Of a stretch of DNA of 64,000 nucleotides, positions 45,186 through 53,510 are shown piece after piece. This DNA is from UBA1181 sp045226255. Its GTDB lineage: Bacteria; Bacteroidota; Bacteroidia; Bacteroidales; Paludibacteraceae. Position numbers and translations under genes: made by a program. The DNA is taken from the NCBI GenBank assembly GCA_045226255.1, contig JBGVCG010000003.1, forward strand, positions 62,001-126,000. Reading direction: 5' to 3'. Under the pieces are notes generated by a model that saw nothing but the letters and a program-made list of their open reading frames with translations, ran no database searches and was not told the DNA's origin. Every line of letters starts with the position of its first letter. Position 1 is the first letter of the stretch.

Positions 45186-46247
45186 TTATACAAAGTTTAA
45201 TTGCATTTGTGAAATTCTTTTTTGAGCAATATCAATATAGTCTTGTGAAATATCTATACCAATTGATTTACGCTGTAAATCGTATGCAACTTTATTAGTA
45301 GTGCCAGAACCACAAAAAGGATCTAAAACAACACCTCCGATAGGGCAAGTCGCTAAGATTGGTATTTTACATAAATCTTCAGGGTAAACTGCGTAATGAG
45401 ATACACGTTTTTGAGTATCTTCTGGTAAAATATCCCAGACATCAGAAGGTAGAGCTCCATTTTGGCTATATAACAAGAAATAATAACCTTTTTCTTTTAA
45501 TTCTTTTGCCCTTCCAGAAACTTTTTCCGAATCAGAATGTGTCGCTCGTTGCTGATTCCTAATAATCATTCTAAAATCAGGTATCTCTCCTATTTCGACT
45601 CTATGTAAAACTTGTTGAAGGTCTTTTTTCGCATTTTCTTTTTCTTCTGGTGTTAAAGCAGTGGACATTTCAATTTGTCGTTTATAACGCACACCACAAA
45701 CTCCTGACGATGATACTATTGCACCATTTCGAACACTTGTAGTTTGAGGATTTTGTCTAATAGCCTTATCATCATAGAAATAGTCCTTATTCTTTACGAA
45801 GTGAAATATCATTTCATGAATATTCCTTAACTTATCAGAAGAACTATCCATAGCACCCTTCAACTTATTCCAAATGACATCATTTCTTAAAATCCAACCT
45901 TGTTCATCTATCATTCGAATAGCAATTCTCCAAGGTATTGCTTGCATAGATTTGTTTTTATATGTATCTCCGATATTTAGCCAAAATGAACCTTTATCTT
46001 TTAGGACACGTCTTAATTCAGATGTTACTTTTAATATATTAGAAATAAAATCGTTAGGATTACTTTCTAATCCAATTCCTCCATTAGCATAATTTCTTTG
46101 TCCCCAATAAGGTGGACTTGTTATACAACAATCTATACTGTTGGAAGGAATGTTACTAAGTATTGACAAATTGTCTCCTACTAAAAAAGTCGGAATCAAT
46201 GTGTCATTGATATAACTATTATTAATGAATATTTCATTTGTATTCAT
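45186..46247 (-). CDS. Type II DNA methyltransferase (beta class, N4-cytosine or N6-adenine)
   Basis: A 353-residue methyltransferase. The catalytic motif CCITSPPYWGQRNY is near the N-terminus (40-53) and the SAM motif VVLDPFCGSGTT near the C-terminus (306-317), the beta-class order. TSPPYW favours N4-cytosine methylation but N6-adenine is possible. It lies between a controller-type HTH gene (10 bases) and the NotI-like endonuclease (2 bases), so it should protect the host from that endonuclease. Confidence 0.92.
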   Translation of the reverse strand: MNTNEIFINNSYINDTLIPTFLVGDNLSILSNIPSNSIDCCITSPPYWGQRNYANGGIGLESNPNDFISNILKVTSELRRVLKDKGSFWLNIGDTYKNKSMQAIPWRIAIRMIDEQGWILRNDVIWNKLKGAMDSSSDKLRNIHEMIFHFVKNKDYFYDDKAIRQNPQTTSVRNGAIVSSSGVCGVRYKRQIEMSTALTPEEKENAKKDLQQVLHRVEIGEIPDFRMIIRNQQRATHSDSEKVSGRAKELKEKGYYFLLYSQNGALPSDVWDILPEDTQKRVSHYAVYPEDLCKIPILATCPIGGVVLDPFCGSGTTNKVAYDLQRKSIGIDISQDYIDIAQKRISQMQLNFV

Positions 46248-46257
46248 AGTGTATATA

Positions 46258-46533
46258 CTATCTATATTTTACGATTTCGATTGCATCTTGTGCAATTTCT
46301 TTCTCTGATTCTGTTATTTCTTTTATTTGGTCGGCAAGCCATAGCGTCAATAATTCTTTTTCGTCAGCATGTAATATGCTTGCGAGATTAATCACTTGAT
46401 CTCGCTTGGCTGAGCGTTCACCACGTTCAATTTTACTGTAAAGACCAGCATCTACATCGAGGGCGGCAGCAACCTTGCGTTGAAGCATACCATTTTGTTC
46501 TCGTAATGTCCTTATTTTGTTTGCTAATAACAT
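46258..46533 (-). CDS. Controller (C) protein of the restriction-modification operon, XRE family
   Basis: A 91-residue XRE helix-turn-helix protein: KIRTLREQNGMLQRKVAAALDVDAGLYSKIERGERSAKRDQVINLA. Its size, its place in front of methyltransferase and endonuclease genes and the repeated TTTGTAC/GTACAAA motifs upstream fit a C protein that times expression of the operon. Its target would be the motifs at 46533-46605. An ordinary XRE repressor is the alternative. Confidence 0.82.
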   Translation of the reverse strand: MLLANKIRTLREQNGMLQRKVAAALDVDAGLYSKIERGERSAKRDQVINLASILHADEKELLTLWLADQIKEITESEKEIAQDAIEIVKYR

Positions 46534-46605
46534 TGTACAAATTTTTGAATGTTACTAATATACTTGTAAAATTGCTACTTGACAATTTTTGTACAAAAGT
46601 ACAAA
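46533..46605 (-). promoter_or_regulatory. Candidate C-box operators and promoter of the eight-gene cluster
   Basis: TTTGTAC (46588-46594) and GTACAAA (46599-46605) form a 7-base inverted repeat with a 4-base centre. A further palindrome TTGTACAA (46533-46540) touches the start codon of the controller gene. The minus strand reads TACTTTTG (46594-46601), a -7 element lying inside the inverted repeat, so binding there would directly affect transcription. Confidence 0.6.
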
Positions 46606-46667
46606 TTTTCAGCAAACGACTGCTATTTTTCGGTGTATTTTTTTATATAAATATTCCTATAAAGGAA

Positions 46668-46693
46668 CAAAGCCCTTGAATGAAAGGGCTTTG
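46668..46693 (-). terminator. Terminator of the DUF3987 operon
   Basis: Arms CAAAGCCCTT (46668-46677) and AAGGGCTTTG (46684-46693) with a 6-base loop, 20 bases after the DUF3987 stop. The T stretch after the stem is short. It separates the replication-type operon from the defence cluster. Confidence 0.65.
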
Positions 46694-46712
46694 CAATGTT
46701 TTTTATAGATAG

Positions 46713-48482
46713 TTATGGCTTGCCGTAACTATCGTGTGCAAGGTGTTTGAGAAGACCACCAACACAAAATTTACTTATGTACTTCTCGGCAGTTTTGGCA
46801 GGAATCTTCAACTTTTCGGCGACCGCAAGATAAGTCTTGCGGTCGAACTCTGGCGGAAGGTTGTCGAGAAAAGTTTGCCGAATAATAGTTTGACCGTTTG
46901 GGGCATTGCTCTCTGTGGTGGGTAACGAGCCGAAAACTTTGGCGGTGTGTTGCAAAAGCACACGAGCCATAATGATGGAAGATTGAAAATCTGAATCGTC
47001 GCAGACGATGAGATTTGAAATCTGTCCACCGTCAATGATACGAAGCGAAGTGAGTATCATTGCGATACGGAATGTTATCAGTCCCAATCTTCTGACCGAT
47101 GCCACAATGTCAAGTCCGAAAAGATTTGAATATTCCTTTTGCACTTGTGCAAAAAAGGAATTGAATTGTTCCTGTTGCCGGGCAGACAAAGCAAAGCGAA
47201 TAGGCTGCGAGGCTTGCAAGATTCGGTAAAGTTCGTAGAACTGTTTACCTAACTGCTCAAAATATTGATCAAGCGTTTCTTCATTGTCGGCAAAGACATT
47301 GAGCCATTCCAAACGCACATTCATATAATAGAAGATGAAACGGCTGAACAAGCCGTTTTCAGCATCGGGAATGAGCGAAAGAATTTGGCGAGGTGTACCC
47401 GACAAAAGAGCCGAAAGGCGAGGTTTGGCAAGTTCGACAAATTCGCGGTCTTTGCGGCGAGTGTAAGAAATCATTTCGTGGTGGAACGCTTTGCGGAAAC
47501 CGTCAGAAAAATTGCCATAGTCGGATTTGAATGTGTTGGCAAGCGTATCGCCCTCTGTCTCAAACATCAAGCCTACACCTTGATTGTCGTTCAAAACTTG
47601 ATAAACCGAAGTGGCACTGCTATTTGCAGGTATGAGCAACGTTTTGAGCGGTGGTTCTTGTGGTGGTTCGTTGTTTTTCTTGTCAAGAGCATACTCATTT
47701 TGTAGGCGTTTATATTCTTCCATTTCGGTGGCGTAGAGTTGTTTCAGACTATCGTGAATAGGCTGAATAAGGTGGCGGCAAAGTGTCAATCGACCTTTGC
47801 CAGCCGAAGCCTGCGCCGTTACAAAAAGAAACAGATTCGGAAATACTTCACGACCGCCATAGTTACCAAAGACATTTGGCAAACAGGCGGAAAAAACAGT
47901 GAGCGAACCCAACAAAAGCAAGTCGGCATCTTCGGGCGAGTTGGCTCGGCTGACAATTTGCGCAAGCAAACTTGGAAGCGTATCTTTGATGTCTTGCGAA
48001 AATGTTGGCATATCCTCAATATCCTCTATTTCCTCTGCTGGGGATATAGGGGATTTTGGGGAATTTTTCAATTGAGAATTGACAATGGATAATTGACAAT
48101 TATTGCTTGCAATGCTGATTCCTGCTTGCTTGGCAAGGTGGAAAAGCGTTTTGATGGTGATGCCGTGTCCGTGTGCTTTGAGACAAGCCGAAAACTGTTT
48201 GTCAGTTTCGGCGGCTGCGTAGTAGGGATAAAAACGGCTGAGGCGTTGATAATAGCCTCGGCCATTCTCGCCCAAAGCGTCAGCGAGGGCAAAGCCCAAA
48301 TCACGCCAATCGGCGTAGGTTGGGGCAATGTCGATGGCAGATGCCTCGATACGTGAAACAACATTTTCAATGTCATTTGAATTGACAGAGGAAAATTGAT
48401 AATTGATAATGGGGTCAATAGTATTTGGTGAAAAAGATTGGTTGTTGAGCCAATCTTGTGGATTAAATTTATTTTTAGTCAT
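46713..48482 (-). CDS. DUF3987 protein with PriCT-2-like N-terminal region
   Basis: A 589-residue protein. Residues 35-115 (YADWRDLGFALADALGENGRGYYQRLSRFYPYY) resemble the primase C-terminal 2 domain. The rest is DUF3987, a helicase/primase-associated ATPase-like family with a P-loop-like segment TAQASAGKGRLTL. Such genes are standard in Bacteroidota mobile elements together with VirE_N proteins and probably act in element DNA replication. Its start overlaps the VirE_N stop by 4 bases (ATGA). Confidence 0.85.
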   Translation of the reverse strand: MTKNKFNPQDWLNNQSFSPNTIDPIINYQFSSVNSNDIENVVSRIEASAIDIAPTYADWRDLGFALADALGENGRGYYQRLSRFYPYYAAAETDKQFSACLKAHGHGITIKTLFHLAKQAGISIASNNCQLSIVNSQLKNSPKSPISPAEEIEDIEDMPTFSQDIKDTLPSLLAQIVSRANSPEDADLLLLGSLTVFSACLPNVFGNYGGREVFPNLFLFVTAQASAGKGRLTLCRHLIQPIHDSLKQLYATEMEEYKRLQNEYALDKKNNEPPQEPPLKTLLIPANSSATSVYQVLNDNQGVGLMFETEGDTLANTFKSDYGNFSDGFRKAFHHEMISYTRRKDREFVELAKPRLSALLSGTPRQILSLIPDAENGLFSRFIFYYMNVRLEWLNVFADNEETLDQYFEQLGKQFYELYRILQASQPIRFALSARQQEQFNSFFAQVQKEYSNLFGLDIVASVRRLGLITFRIAMILTSLRIIDGGQISNLIVCDDSDFQSSIIMARVLLQHTAKVFGSLPTTESNAPNGQTIIRQTFLDNLPPEFDRKTYLAVAEKLKIPAKTAEKYISKFCVGGLLKHLAHDSYGKP

Positions 48483-49438
48483 AGATTCAAATATTTAGGA
48501 TTAATAAAACAATTTGGGTCGTGAGGCAGGAAACATGCACGGGAAATGTCTTTGCCGGACTTGTCTGCCTCAATGCCGTAGGTTTGAAAAAGATAATTGG
48601 CTACCGCCCGGAAATAATCAGCATGAGTGGTTTGAGAAATGTCAATTTCGATAACCCACTTCAAGCCATCGCCCGATGGCGAGCGGAAAAGCAACTGCGT
48701 GTCAAAATACTCATCTTTCAAAAGTTGAGAGCGAAGCGAATCAAGTTTTGGAAGATGGTCGAAGTCGATGCACAGCAAGCCCGAATGATTGATGAGGGCT
48801 TTATCTGTGCGAGTGGTGAATGTACCGCTGAATGTGCAATAATCGAAGTTTGCTGCCTTGAACATACGCGATTGTTTTGCGTCAGCAAACGAGCGTAGTT
48901 TTTTTGTGCGTTCTTTTGCTGTATCACCTTTTATATAATAGTAAGCATCAAGCATAGTAAAGTTTTTACTCGGCTTGGTGTTGGTGATTGGCGAGGAAAA
49001 GAACGAAAACTGTTTCAATTGAAAATTGATTGTTGACGTTGGACAATTAGCAAGCCTTTCGCTTGTATTTCTGTACCAAAGGTTGTTTTCTCCAATATGC
49101 AGATTCAGTTCTCGGTTGAGCGTTGCCAATAGTTCTTCGCCTGATTGGTGATAATGCAGTTCGGCGAAGTCGAACGCATCACCATCGGGAATGGAATGGT
49201 CTGTGGTGGTATGCTTAGCATACTCCGCCGACATAGTGTTGGCAGGGGCTGACTTCTCGATGAAGACATGAAGCGTAGAAGCACCCTCGGCAAAAGGGTT
49301 GCGGCATAAGCCGCAATCCCTGCCAGAGAGCCGCATCACAACTTCATCTTCGGGAAAACATTCGCGCAGAATGTGCGAATAGATTCTAATGCCGTAATTA
49401 GTGCGATGCAAAACCGCTTGTTTATCTATTCTTTCCAT
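48479..49438 (-). CDS. VirE_N (BT4734/BF3469-type) protein
   Basis: A 319-residue protein. The C-terminal half (from about 140) is the VirE_N domain: FTTRTDKALINHSGLLCIDFDHL and LLFRSPSGDGLKWVIEI are its usual blocks. The N-terminal 120 residues (YGIRIYSHILRECFPEDEVVMRLSGRDCGLCRNPF) are a second region common in these element proteins. The start at 49438 was chosen because upstream residues in the open frame are an out-of-phase reading of the preceding HTH gene; it overlaps that gene by 17 bases. Together with DUF3987 it forms a replication-type module. Confidence 0.83.
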   Translation of the reverse strand: MERIDKQAVLHRTNYGIRIYSHILRECFPEDEVVMRLSGRDCGLCRNPFAEGASTLHVFIEKSAPANTMSAEYAKHTTTDHSIPDGDAFDFAELHYHQSGEELLATLNRELNLHIGENNLWYRNTSERLANCPTSTINFQLKQFSFFSSPITNTKPSKNFTMLDAYYYIKGDTAKERTKKLRSFADAKQSRMFKAANFDYCTFSGTFTTRTDKALINHSGLLCIDFDHLPKLDSLRSQLLKDEYFDTQLLFRSPSGDGLKWVIEIDISQTTHADYFRAVANYLFQTYGIEADKSGKDISRACFLPHDPNCFINPKYLNL

Positions 49439-49805
49439 AGCCGTTACGCAATCGGTACATAGTGTAATTGTCGGCAAGGATTCTTTGAATATCTTGACGG
49501 CGGTAATAGATTTTGTTGTTGATACGCGAATACGGCAAAGTGCCGTTTGAGCGTAGCGTTTGCAATGTGCGAACACTGATGTGAAGCAATTGCATAACAT
49601 CTTGGTTGTCGATCCAATCTTCGAGAAATGTATGTTCAACGAGTTTGTCAAGTTCCTCGTCAGAAAGGTCGTCAAGCGAGATTTCGCCTTGTCTAAGCAA
49701 TTCGGCTTGTATTAAAGGGCATTTGCGAAGCAATTTGCCCATCGGTTCGGCGGGGTTAGCCGCCATTTCGCACATTATCTGTCCGATAGTTTTTGGCTCG
49801 CTCAT
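49422..49805 (-). CDS. Helix-turn-helix (excisionase-type) protein
   Basis: A 127-residue protein with a MerR/excisionase-like helix-turn-helix in the C-terminal half (NQDVMQLLHISVRTLQTLRSNGTLPYSRINNKIYYRRQDIQRIL). The N-terminal half (DDLSDEELDKLVEHTF) is acidic. Overlaps its neighbours by 4 and 17 bases, so it is part of a translationally coupled operon. Likely an excision or replication regulator of the element. Confidence 0.8.
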   Translation of the reverse strand: MSEPKTIGQIMCEMAANPAEPMGKLLRKCPLIQAELLRQGEISLDDLSDEELDKLVEHTFLEDWIDNQDVMQLLHISVRTLQTLRSNGTLPYSRINNKIYYRRQDIQRILADNYTMYRLRNGYGKNR

Positions 49806-50164
49806 AACGCACCTCCTTTCTTACCATTTACAAACTGAATGGCTTCGGCATGAAGTTCGGCGGCTGTTTTGCGTTTGTCGGATTTGAGCCAAGCATCAAT
49901 TTCGGACTTCAAGAATTGCAGTTTCTTACCCTTTTTGTGGTAAGGAACTGCGTGCTGACCAATCCAGCCATAGACAGTTTGTCTGGCAGGGCGGTCGGGC
50001 AAGTACTCGCAGAGTTCTTGCAGGTTGAACCAACGGTCGGAAGGTTCGACTTTTGCTGTTGTTTGAACACTTAACAAGGTTTCTAATTTGTCCACCTTGC
50101 CAATTAGATACGCCAATGCTTTTGGCATATCGTTGAATGAAATATCTGTTTCTTGCAGAAACAT
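49802..50164 (-). CDS. Helix-turn-helix (excisionase-type) DNA-binding protein
   Basis: A 120-residue protein with an excisionase-like domain WFNLQELCEYLPDRPARQTVYGWIGQHAVPYHKKGKKLQFLKSEIDAWL. The ATG at 50164 follows a GAGGAG ribosome binding site by 9 bases and is preferred over a TTG seven codons upstream. It is the first gene of the operon leading to VirE_N and DUF3987. Confidence 0.8.
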   Translation of the reverse strand: MFLQETDISFNDMPKALAYLIGKVDKLETLLSVQTTAKVEPSDRWFNLQELCEYLPDRPARQTVYGWIGQHAVPYHKKGKKLQFLKSEIDAWLKSDKRKTAAELHAEAIQFVNGKKGGAL

Positions 50165-50257
50165 TGTGAAAATCTCCTCGCCCAATCGGAATGATTTTTT
50201 TATCCGATTTTTTGATTAAGCCTTATGGCGGTTTTCAGAATCAGGGGCGTACTCTAA

Positions 50258-50292
50258 AAAAGAAAACCACTGCTTCGTTCTGAAGTAGTGGT
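50258..50292 (-). terminator. Terminator after the 50393 gene
   Basis: Arms ACCACTGCTTC (50266-50276) and GAAGTAGTGGT (50282-50292), one G-U-compatible mismatch, followed on the minus strand by TTTCTTTTTTAG. Confidence 0.75.
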
Positions 50293-50309
50293 GCAAAAGA
50301 ATTTGGGGC

Positions 50310-50373
50310 TTTTAGGGCGATATTTTCCCTAAATTTGGATATGTGTTACCCTAAAATAGGGGCAAATAGGGGC
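50310..50373. repeat. Cluster of TAGGG/CCCTA repeats upstream of the replication-type operon
   Basis: TTTAGGG (50311-50317) / CCCTAAA (50327-50333); CCCTA (50349-50353) / TAGGG (50357-50361); and two adjacent copies of AAATAGGGGC (50354-50363, 50364-50373). Position in front of the HTH/VirE_N/DUF3987 genes suggests an operator or iteron-like origin. Confidence 0.6.
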
Positions 50374-50392
50374 GATGTTGATTATCAGTAAG

Positions 50393-51463
50393 TTATAGCA
50401 GCAAATTTTCGTAGTCCGAAGCCACTTTGTCAACGAAATCTTCGGAATTGTATCTGTATTTGTCCTCCTTTGAATTTGGGTTAAGCGCGTTATAGTTGCC
50501 TTTAATTGCTCTTTCTGCTTTGTTTAGTGCTTTGCTCCAATGCTTGAAAATCTTTGCATTACTCATATTGAACTCCTTTTTCAGTTTATCGAAGTACCCT
50601 ATATGAATGAGCATAGGAACAGCATAATTAGAATCATTGGTTGTAATCAGATATATCAACTTGCTCTGCTTGGTTTTATTCAAGCATTTAACCTTTTCAA
50701 GCTCAGCAAACTTATATTTTTCAACCTCTTGAATATATTTCTCGTAATTGGTTTGTATCTGCTCTTTCTCGTATTCTTCGGAAGATGGCAATTCGCTTTT
50801 CACAGCAGGGAAAATGGAATTTTCTGTTTTGAGAGAAGCAACAAAAGTTTGATATGAAATCGCTTCATTATCTTGCGGATAATGTTGGAACACTTCAAAT
50901 ATCAAATCATCAAACGAAAGATAGTTTTTGTCTTGGGTTAGTAGCGGTGAGGTGATGGCGACTAACTCGACATAGAAACACACTAACTGTATGCGAAGTG
51001 CCGATATTATTGGTTCATTGTCAAGACTATCTTGTTTGGCAAAATGCAGAATGCTTTTTAATGTGCTGGTTATCATTTTGCGTGTGTCAATGTCAGAACG
51101 CTGCTTTGGCGCGTAGTCGATAATAGCAAGTTTAACTCTTTGCATTTCGGCATTTACTATTGCTTGATAAAACTTTTCTTTGGGTGATGACGGCTTTGGC
51201 AAGGAAAGTTCCAACTTCTTGGAAATGAATTCCTCGTTAATTTGGGTATATGAATCGGGTGCAATCTCATCAATAGAATTAGGTCGTTCCTCCTCAAAGT
51301 CAAATTGAAGTGTTGGAAAATTGTTCGTAAACAATTTTTCAATGGCTTGCAGGTTATCAGGCAAATTTGAGAACATATTTGCCAACTCTCGAAATTTCAA
51401 ATCGCTTGTCAGATTTGGTCGTAAAGAGCCATTGTAAATGTTTTGTATAATGGTAAGATTCAT
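50393..51463 (-). CDS. Element protein of unknown function next to the integrase
   Basis: A 356-residue, mostly helical protein. Conserved-looking blocks are IVNAEMQRVKLAIIDYAPKQRSDIDTRKMI, SALRIQLVCFYVELVAITSPLL and IYLITTNDSNYAVPMLIHIGYFDKLKKEF. No family is recognised. It starts 3 bases after the integrase stop, an arrangement I associate with other Bacteroidales integrated elements, so it is probably part of the core module. No membrane segment or nuclease motif. Confidence 0.7.
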   Translation of the reverse strand: MNLTIIQNIYNGSLRPNLTSDLKFRELANMFSNLPDNLQAIEKLFTNNFPTLQFDFEEERPNSIDEIAPDSYTQINEEFISKKLELSLPKPSSPKEKFYQAIVNAEMQRVKLAIIDYAPKQRSDIDTRKMITSTLKSILHFAKQDSLDNEPIISALRIQLVCFYVELVAITSPLLTQDKNYLSFDDLIFEVFQHYPQDNEAISYQTFVASLKTENSIFPAVKSELPSSEEYEKEQIQTNYEKYIQEVEKYKFAELEKVKCLNKTKQSKLIYLITTNDSNYAVPMLIHIGYFDKLKKEFNMSNAKIFKHWSKALNKAERAIKGNYNALNPNSKEDKYRYNSEDFVDKVASDYENLLL

Positions 51464-51466
51464 CGC

Positions 51467-52729
51467 TTATTCCTCCTTGATTTTGAGATTGTCAATTTTG
51501 ATTACATCGGTTGCTTTTTCTTTCTTCTCATCAACCACTTTGGCATAAACTTGTGTAGTGCGGACATTGGTATGACCTAACATTTTGCTGACGGTGTAGA
51601 TGTCGGTTCCACCAGCCAATTGCAATGTCGCGTATGTGTGTCGGAAGCAGTGGAACGTGATGCGGCGTGTGATGCCGGCTGATTTTATCCAACGTTCCAA
51701 CGGCTTTGAAATCCACGAAGGGTCGGGTAAATCCTCGAAAACAAGTTTTTCGGGGGCTTGTGGCTCGCCACAAAGCATGTAGGCTTGTTGGCTGATGGGC
51801 ATGTATTCAACGCCTTTGGTTTTCTGCTGTGTAAAGTTAAGACGGTAATTCTCGCCATCTTTTTGAATTTCGCTCCAACGAAGTTTCTGAATATCACAGT
51901 GGCGAAGCCCTGTGAGGGCAGAAAACAAAGCGGCACGTTTAAGAATGGGGCGGTCGCAATCTGTGGCGGCAAGTGTATTGAGTTCTTCAACAGTTAGATG
52001 CTCTCGGCGGCTTTCCTGCTCTTGTATGCCCTTGACTTTGGCGGATAGGTCTATTGTCAGATAGCCATCAACAAAGGCTTGTTTAAGTGCGGCTTTGAAG
52101 ATGCTGAAATAGGTGGCGGCGGTGTTCTGCGACACCGTTCCTTTCTTGTTGCCACCGCAAGGGGCGGTAATAAGAAACTGACGGAAATCCTCAATCAGTT
52201 TAAGGTTGATTTGCGAAAACAGAATGATGTTGCCTTCGGCAAAGAGTTTGAGCAATTCGCAAACACGATTCCAATTGGTGATAATAGATTGTGAACTTCG
52301 TTTGTGGCGTTGTATTGCCGTTTTCTTAATATACTCAATGAAATTGCACTGTGAACGTTCGTTTTGTTCGGCTTGTTCTGCCTCAGTATCGGTGTAAAGT
52401 GCAGCATTATCATATTCACGTTGACGAATTTTGCGGACATTATCGGCATAGATGCAAGATTCTTGATCCTTATCGCTTTTACATTGAATAATGCCGTTTG
52501 CATCACGCTTGGGCTTGAACGTTTTGCTGTTTTCGGTGGTTCTGGCTGTGCGAGATTTGTCCCAAATGGGGGTCGTGATGGTGCGATTAATTGCCTCTAC
52601 AATACGGCTGGGCTTCGTGTTGCCGGGCTTGAACACTGGATAACTCTCAATTATCAAATACCACTCATTGTGGTATTCTGATTTACGAAGTTTGACTGTA
52701 ACTTTTGTATTGGCAAGGGCTTTCTTCAT
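51467..52729 (-). CDS. Tyrosine recombinase (integrase) of the element
   Basis: A 420-residue phage-type integrase. The SAM-like core-binding domain covers about 130-230 (NFIEYIKKTAIQRHK). Catalytic residues are visible: Arg in LTGLRHCDIQKL, His-x-x-Arg in FHCFRHTYATL, His in MLGHTNVRTT and the nucleophile Tyr in QVYAKVV. Length and N-terminus (VTVKLRKSEYHNEWYLIIE) fit Bacteroidota site-specific recombinases. It lies 0.8 kb from the dnaK end and should catalyse integration at the FEEVK-stop core. Confidence 0.95.
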   Translation of the reverse strand: MKKALANTKVTVKLRKSEYHNEWYLIIESYPVFKPGNTKPSRIVEAINRTITTPIWDKSRTARTTENSKTFKPKRDANGIIQCKSDKDQESCIYADNVRKIRQREYDNAALYTDTEAEQAEQNERSQCNFIEYIKKTAIQRHKRSSQSIITNWNRVCELLKLFAEGNIILFSQINLKLIEDFRQFLITAPCGGNKKGTVSQNTAATYFSIFKAALKQAFVDGYLTIDLSAKVKGIQEQESRREHLTVEELNTLAATDCDRPILKRAALFSALTGLRHCDIQKLRWSEIQKDGENYRLNFTQQKTKGVEYMPISQQAYMLCGEPQAPEKLVFEDLPDPSWISKPLERWIKSAGITRRITFHCFRHTYATLQLAGGTDIYTVSKMLGHTNVRTTQVYAKVVDEKKEKATDVIKIDNLKIKEE

Positions 52730-52735
52730 AGTGGA

Positions 52736-53299
52736 TTATTTGCTTGGATTGAATACTCTATCTATTTCTTCTTTTGGTACAAATACATATTTCCCCTTTT
52801 GACAAGTGGGAATACCTATCTTGCGGATGGTTTTGTAAACAGTGGAATTGGAAACACTGTATTTTGTTGATACTTCACCGATTGTATAGGAATCGGAAGC
52901 GTCAAAATTGTATGATTTTGTTGGTTGAGGCGTTGACGTTGTTTGCTGTTTTTGTTCTACCAACGGAAACATACTTTCGATATGGGCACGACTGATTCTT
53001 GTAAGTCGTACTCCCAAATTGACTGCTGGCAGATTACCATTTCTTATTAGCCTGTAAATAGTATCTCGTGAAATTCCGAACATCGCAACGGCTTCGGCGA
53101 TGGAAATGTATGGGCGTTCTTGTGGAACTTTGTTTGCAAGTTCCTGTCTGTGTTGTTCTTTTTTCTCTTCACGTTTTTTTGCTCTGTATGCAGCCTCACT
53201 ACAACGTTTAGAGCAGTATACAGAATAAACAGTTTTAGCAAAAAAGGTGCTTCCGCACATTTCGCATTTTCGTTCTAATTTATACTTACTTGCAGGCAT
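52736..53299 (-). CDS. Zinc-finger plus double helix-turn-helix protein
   Basis: A 187-residue protein. The N-terminus has a four-cysteine motif (CEMCGSTFF ... YCSKRCSEAA). Two excisionase-type helix-turn-helix segments follow: YISIAEAVAMFGISRDTIYRLIRNGNLPAVNLG and YTIGEVSTKYSVSNSTVYKTIRKIGIPTCQKG. It precedes the integrase gene by 6 bases on the same strand and is the gene nearest the dnaK end, so it may be a directionality factor or regulator. Confidence 0.82.
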   Translation of the reverse strand: MPASKYKLERKCEMCGSTFFAKTVYSVYCSKRCSEAAYRAKKREEKKEQHRQELANKVPQERPYISIAEAVAMFGISRDTIYRLIRNGNLPAVNLGVRLTRISRAHIESMFPLVEQKQQTTSTPQPTKSYNFDASDSYTIGEVSTKYSVSNSTVYKTIRKIGIPTCQKGKYVFVPKEEIDRVFNPSK

Positions 53300-53374
53300 T
53301 TATCGTATGTTTTTAGTTGAATTAAGTAGTATTAAGTATATATAAGTCGCACCTTATCGTTAATTAAGTCGCGT

Positions 53375-53394
53375 TACAAATATGTTGCAAATAT
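53375..53394 (+). repeat. Paired recombinase arm-type site candidates, right end
   Basis: TACAAATAT at 53375-53383 and TGCAAATAT at 53386-53394, starts 11 bases apart, same orientation and spacing as the pair at 36358-36377. The stretch TATGTTGCAAATAT is shared by both ends. Confidence 0.55.
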
Positions 53395-53441
53395 ACAATA
53401 AATAATCCATATATAAGCATAAAAAAACGAAAAATATTAAC

Positions 53442-53478
53442 AAAAAAATGAGTGTAACATATTGTGCTACACTCATTT
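53442..53478 (-). terminator. Present dnaK terminator, supplied by the element
   Basis: Arms AAATGAGTGTA (53446-53456) and TACACTCATTT (53468-53478) with an 11-base loop, followed on the minus strand by seven T. It lies 33 bases after the dnaK stop but on the element side of the attachment core. Confidence 0.85.
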
Positions 53479-53510
53479 GATTATTTTTGATAAATAGTTG
53501 TTTATCTATC

